From positions 38,416,970 to 38,480,969 of the forward strand of contig JAVGWX010000011.1 in NCBI GenBank assembly GCA_036924085.1: a stretch of 64,000 bases of DNA. The letters are read 5' to 3'. How positions within the stretch are numbered: the first letter of the stretch is position 1; each line of letters starts with the position of its first letter. The translations under genes were made by a program, and so were the position numbers. Origin of the DNA: Ariolimax columbianus (taxonomy: Eukaryota > Mollusca > Gastropoda > Stylommatophora > Arionidae). Positions 59,885 through 64,000 of the stretch are shown here, piece after piece. The notes below the pieces were generated by a model, which saw only the letters and a program-made list of their open reading frames with translations, had not been told where the DNA came from and made no database searches.

Positions 59885-60080
59885 CGACTTTATACCCATC
59901 GCTGAGATAGTCGAGGGGATTTTTACGCTGAGGACTACAGACCCCCATCGCGCGATGGTTATATTTGTTATTTCACCCCCAAAAGAAAAACAACATATGC
60001 ACCGGAGATTAAATCTACTGCCCTCTTTGTTGGCATCGAAACCACTTGGTCATACACTCCCCACACCAAAGATATACGCA
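59885..60080 (-). mobile_element. tRNA-derived SINE
   Basis: On the minus strand, A-box-like GTATGACCAAGTGGTTTCGA (60038-60058) and B-box-like AGATTTAATCTCC (near 60006), then TTGTTTTTCTTTTGGGGGTG AAA, GTAGTCCTCAGCGTAAAAAT and CGATGGGTATAAAGTCGTAC. Same family as 43795 and 51425. Confidence 0.75.
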
Positions 60081-60860
60081 CTTTAATTTTTGATAGTTTT
60101 GGGGGTTTTAATTTCTTTTTTTACATATCCTATTTTGCCTTTCAGCGCCAGGTTTTGAGATCTCTAGAATGAGCCCAACTGTGTGCCGCAAAGACAGAGG
60201 CATTCACTACCTCGGTTATTTCCGTAAGCCACCTTATTCATGGTCGACCTTTGACCTTGAATTCATTGTAACTAAATAGTATTGGGGGTGTATAAGCTGT
60301 TCTTATATCGGATAAATGGTTTTAACTTGGACAATTTATATATCCTCTGGTGCAACCTAAACTTTTTAAGTTTGTCATTACCAAAACTATACACTTTCAA
60401 ACATTTAAAAAAAATAACTATTACGCACTAAGTAGTCTCATTTAGTGTTGATTGCTGCAGTTAATCAGCTTTCCTGAGCAATTACCTCTTGTGGATTATA
60501 GTTGATCTACTCGTGGTCCTGCATGTTTCCTTATCACCTTGGACAGAAACCAAATATGTATCCGACTCCTTCCTGACCACAGATGAAAGTTGGTGGGCAA
60601 TGTCCACAATTCTGAGAAGCCTCTGGCTAGCTTGTCTCTAACAGTAGTTCAGTATCCACCAGGTCTGCCATATTTTAATTTTGCAATAGGGCAAGGGATA
60701 TTTCTTGGAGTGCAAAGGGCAGAATTAGTCATCATTCAAATTACTTGTCCATTTACCACCTCATTCGTTACAAAGTGTTACTGAAACCGCCCATGCCAGA
60801 GGTAATAAATACTTAGCGCACACTTTCTGAAATAAGGTCAACCACAGCTGTGAGCCCATG
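60081..60860. other. No recognised feature
   Basis: AT-rich; the small ORF 60590-60784 has no recognisable motif. Confidence 0.35.
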
Positions 60861-60861
60861 C

Positions 60862-60975
60862 TCTTAACATCTTTATACTGGTTTAGAAGACACTGCAGTA
60901 TGTATACAACCAGTTTCATTTACATTTCCTAGCTCCAAGTTATCCCGTGCGCATCCAATCTATTCTTAACCTTTA
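60862..60975 (-). mobile_element. CR1-like LINE, 3' end remnant
   Basis: CTTAACATCTTTATACTGGT, TTAGAAGACACTGCAG, TACAACCAGTTTCATTTACA and CGCATCCAATCTATTCTTAA: the family 3' end and last codons. Confidence 0.85.
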
Positions 60976-61250
60976 GCACACACGCAGCGATTTATTACGC
61001 CAAAAACAATGGTCGCTCCGCCACCAATTGCAGGAAAGTATGCCAGGCGATAATAAAATACTTCTAGAGCATTGTCGTGCATTTATCCTGTTTGAACATC
61101 AGGAAAATTGAATTTAAAAATAGGCAATGCTGCCATTGTAGATGTAAACAAGAAAGATGGCCAGTTTAGTTTGAAATAGAATATGGGAACGTATTCTTTT
61201 TCTGGACGATCGGAGGATTATTACATTATTGCGGTCGATGAAGGAAAGTT
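60976..61250. other. No recognised feature
   Basis: No supported gene or repeat. Confidence 0.35.
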
Positions 61251-61521
61251 GTTGCAACATAATTTGTTTATTTAGCAGTATTAAATGCGTTTGTTAAGGG
61301 AAAATAACATGACGATCTTGTAAGAAACACTATCAGTGTTCCATGACAATTTTGACATTACAAAAGTCCAGATTCCCTGCAAAATTGGTAAATTTAAATG
61401 TTGCAGTTTTTCATTTTCACCTTAATTTTTTTGTTTATCTCAGAAACTAACACAGACACAACAAAAACACCAACAAGTTCTTTATTCATTCATGTCTCTA
61501 CGCGTAAACAAACATCTATAC
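61250..61521 (+). repeat. Repeat Z, left part of an interrupted copy
   Basis: TTGCAACATAATTTGTTTAT, TTATCTCAGAAACTAACACA, ACAACAAAAACACCAACAAG and TTCTTTATTCATTCATGTCT match repeat Z. The copy resumes at 63874. Confidence 0.75.
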
Positions 61522-63865
61522 TTCTTTCGTTCGCTTTAAAATATTGTCTATATCTGTAATGTTGTCTCTTGTATAAACTTCACTGTCTTTTGTAGTTCAC
61601 ACACAGGTCCATAAAGTTTCTCTTCCAGTGTTGTTTCTATGGGCCAGTGAGATTTTCTCTGTATATCATATTCGGGGCAGTTTTGCAGTATGTGCTCTGC
61701 TGTCTGGGGCGCCTGTCCGCATGTACACATGGCTGAGTTGCCAATCTTCATTTTTGTGTACATGTGGCTGCGGAGTCGGTTGTGTCCTGTTCTAAGGCGC
61801 AACACAACAGTTTGCTCTTGTCTGTTCATGTTATGGTAATTATCTGGTGTTACTGTTGGTGGCTTTCTGATTGATTTGATCATCCTTATCTTCTGTTGGT
61901 ATGTAACTGGCACATCTGGTTGCTCATCTGCAGCACCCTCCTTTGCCAGTCGATCTGCTCTCTCGTTTCCTGGTATTCCACAATGAGAAGGTATCCACTG
62001 CATGACAATCTTGCGCTAGTTGCTCAGTTCAGACAGTAGAGCCTGTAGATCTGGCAGTTTCTCAAATTTAAGTGCTTGGAGTGCTGATTGTGCATCTGTA
62101 AGAAATACTACAGGTTGTGGACCGACATTGGTGTTCAACAGTTTCTCAGTTGCCACCTTGATTGCCTGTATTTCTGCATCATATATATGACAGAATTTCC
62201 CAGTTCGTACTTTGACTGTATCCCTAATGTTTGGGTATTCTATGTACACTCCCGCTCCACCATTCTTTACTGCATTCTGTGCTGACCCATCTGTGTATAC
62301 TCTGATCCAGAGGTCTTGTGGGTATTCTTCATCCAGGAAATTGAGGATCACTATCCTACGTTGCACACTGTTCTGTTCATCCTTGTCTAATATTCCTTTC
62401 ACTTTTGTTTGAATGCATACTGATAGTCCGTGCTCCTCTCTCCAAGAGGTTTGTTCTGGCACAGACTTTAGGGGGATGTCAACTTCAGGTAGATCCATAA
62501 TTTGCCTGCGAAGTCGTTTCGCCTGATGCATAAAACTACTTCTTTTCAGTCTTCCCATTGCTAAATTTTGAAATCTGTCTTTCATTGGATGGCTCGGCAT
62601 GCAGTGGAACTTTTCTGCCTGTGTTAATACCTTTGTGTCTCTGCGCTCTCTTAGTGCTTGTATCCTTCCCATTTTCTCCATCTCCACAATAGGTGTTGAT
62701 TTCATTGCTCCTGTAATGACCCTAAGTGCCTGATTTTGCACCTTATCCACCTCTTTTAGGGTAGTGTTTGCTGCGGGGCACCACGCTGCTGACCCATATT
62801 CCAGATGTGGCCGTATACCTTGTTGGTAAACTTTAAGTATTTTTCCACTAGCACCCCATGTGGTTCCACTTAATTTTCTCAGGATGGCTAACTTCCTCCT
62901 GGCTTTTTTGGCTGCCTTGTTGACGTGTTCCCTCCATGTCAACCTATCATCAAATGTAACTCCAAGATAGGTGGGTTGTTCATCTTCTTTGAGGTGTTCT
63001 CCATTTATCTTGATAACTCCAGCTTTTTGTTTTGGGGAGAGGGTGAAAAGCGTAGTGCTACATTTTTCGGTGTTAATGTTTACACACCATCTGTTTGTCC
63101 ATGAGGTCAAGGCATCAATAGCTCTTTGCAGCATTCTGGTGGCCACTGTTGCTTGCTCATTTACACACCATATTACCAAGTCATCTGCATACATTGCAAC
63201 TTTTGTTCCTTGTGGTAGCTCAGCAATCAAGTCATTGATGAAGACTATGAAAAGTGTAGGGGAAAGAACTCCTCCCTGAGGCACACCATGACGCAGTAGA
63301 ATTTTCTTACTCTTGAGACCATCTAGTTGGACTCTGGCTCTTCTGTTATGTAAGTATGCTTTTATCCATTTGTACATCCTACCCATCACTCCATTATTTC
63401 TCAGTTTCTTTAAAAGTCCTTCTTTCCAAACCTTATCAATAGCTTTCCTTAAGTCTATCCATGCTGCTAATACTAATTTCTTGTCCTGGAATGCGTCCTC
63501 GATCTCTTGTGAGAGGTATATTGCCTGGTCTTCAGTGGAGTTGCATTTCCTAAATCCTGCCTGTTGTGGCACAAGAAGGTTTTGGCTCTCAAGATACCAC
63601 TGGAGCCTTAGGTTGATGATACGTTCCATTGTTTTACATATGCAGCTTGTGAGGCTGATTGGTCTATAACTGGATGCCATGGAACTGTCTTTCCCTGGTT
63701 TTGAGAGTGGTATCATGATTGCTTCTCTCCAGGTCTGTGGGACTGTACCTGATGTCCAACAAATGTTGAAGATCTGAAGCAGCTTTGTTTTTGCTGCTGT
63801 TCCCAAGTTCTTGATCATCTCATTGGACACTCCGTCTGTTCCTGGCGACTTTCTCATTTTCAAAT
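61522..63865 (-). mobile_element. RNH-LINE 2, 5'-truncated, nearly intact ORF2 3' part
   Basis: The element covers RT, thumb, RNase H and the Cys-rich end with only one in-frame stop. It starts abruptly at the first RT residues, so it is 5'-truncated. ATCTATAC occurs on both sides (61514-61521 and 63866-63873), a likely target-site duplication. The host sequence is repeat Z. Confidence 0.9.
61548..63865 (-). pseudogene. RNH-LINE 2 reverse transcriptase / RNase H polyprotein, one amber stop
   Basis: A single frame runs from 63881 (entering through flanking DNA) to 61548, about 770 residues, broken only by TAG at 62018-62016. Counting from 63881: RT fingers KSPGTDGVSNEM (11-22), SSYRPISLTSCICK (70-83), motif A WIDLRKAIDKVW (141-152), motif B GVPQGGVLSP (199-208), motif C YADDLVIW (231-238); RNase H from about 525 with D531 (YTDGS), E570 (YDAEIQAI) and D596 (LTDAQSAL). 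After the stop come MQWIPSHCGIPGNERADRLA and the Cys-rich CTCGQAPQTAEHILQNCP. Motif A has Ile where most relatives have Phe (KAFD). The stop lies inside the RNase H domain. Dead here, but young by its coding integrity. Confidence 0.92.
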
Positions 63866-63873
63866 ATCTATAC

Positions 63874-63946
63874 AACAACAAACAAAAAAGATACTCTCAA
63901 AGCAAGCAACCTAAAAATACGCGACATGTTGAAAAATTAAGTGATG
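63874..63946 (+). repeat. Repeat Z, right part of the interrupted copy
   Basis: CAAAAAAGATACTCTCAAAG, then GCGACATGTTGAAAAATTAA continue the repeat Z sequence seen at 41140-41210 and 48790-48835. Confidence 0.75.
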
Positions 63947-63947
63947 C

Positions 63948-64000
63948 ATTATAAACACATTAATTGTACTTGCCTACGCTACTTCCTATGGCAATGGATT
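63948..64000 (-). mobile_element. CR1-like LINE remnant at the window edge
   Basis: TAAACACATTAATTGTACTT, GCCTACGCTACTTCCTATGG and CAATGGATT correspond to the CR1 C-terminal segment at 9850-9905. It continues outside the window. Confidence 0.7.

Noticed and set aside
57080..64000. Upstream TTLL12 exons (expected to encode a KPWNLARG-like segment)
   Set aside because: I scanned the minus strand and found no sequence that reads as the preceding TTL-domain exon. It may lie beyond the window.

Overview
This is animal nuclear DNA. It has large introns with GT/AG splice sites, polyadenylation signals, 18S and 28S rRNA fragments of metazoan type, tRNA-derived and other SINEs, many non-LTR retrotransposons and mariner DNA transposons. 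No prokaryotic feature is seen. The transposon mix (CR1-like LINEs with a TTAAG-type tail, several RNase-H LINEs, SINE families sharing a core) suggests a marine invertebrate, perhaps a lophotrochozoan such as a mollusc. That placement is inference and I would not put the species more narrowly.

Three host genes can be supported. (1) Plus strand, 1-4503: the 3' part of a large Ser/Thr/Pro-rich, probably nuclear protein, open from the first base of the window, with a tandem 10-11-residue repeat array and a short 3' UTR. (2) Minus strand, 9476-22098: six exons of an NHL-repeat (beta-propeller) protein. I joined them by splice sites, and their phases agree at every junction. The 5' exons are not visible. 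(3) Minus strand, 46694-57080: the last four exons of TTLL12 (tubulin-tyrosine-ligase-like 12), again with matching phases. Gene 1 converges on the NHL gene, and TTLL12 lies upstream of the NHL gene on the same strand.

Nearly everything else is repeats. Labels used here: CR1-like LINE; RNH-LINE 1 (the copy at 28.6-32.5 kb) and RNH-LINE 2 (61.5-63.9 kb), both with reverse transcriptase plus RNase H; LINE F, G, H, I, J, K for other families known only from C-terminal fragments; SINE-A and SINE-B (both with (GAA)n tails) and SINE-C ((CAA)n tail), which share an internal core; tRNA-SINE for elements with A and B boxes; repeat Z for an unclassified dispersed repeat. Tandem arrays stand out at 11.06-11.46 kb (33-bp unit), 12.27-12.73 kb, 53.5-53.6 kb and 54.9-56.8 kb (20-bp unit, about 1.9 kb).

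The most notable object is at 26690-32542: a 5' piece of 18S rRNA joined to a 3' piece of 28S rRNA (partly duplicated), joined to RNH-LINE 1 with its (GAA)n tail. The whole unit interrupts one CR1-like copy and has a matching 8-bp flanking repeat with one mismatch. It looks like one insertion of a chimeric rRNA-LINE cDNA. Other readable insertion histories are a LINE inside a mariner (12-bp target-site duplication), a mariner-derived MITE inside a SINE, a LINE fragment inside a SINE, and RNH-LINE 2 inside repeat Z.
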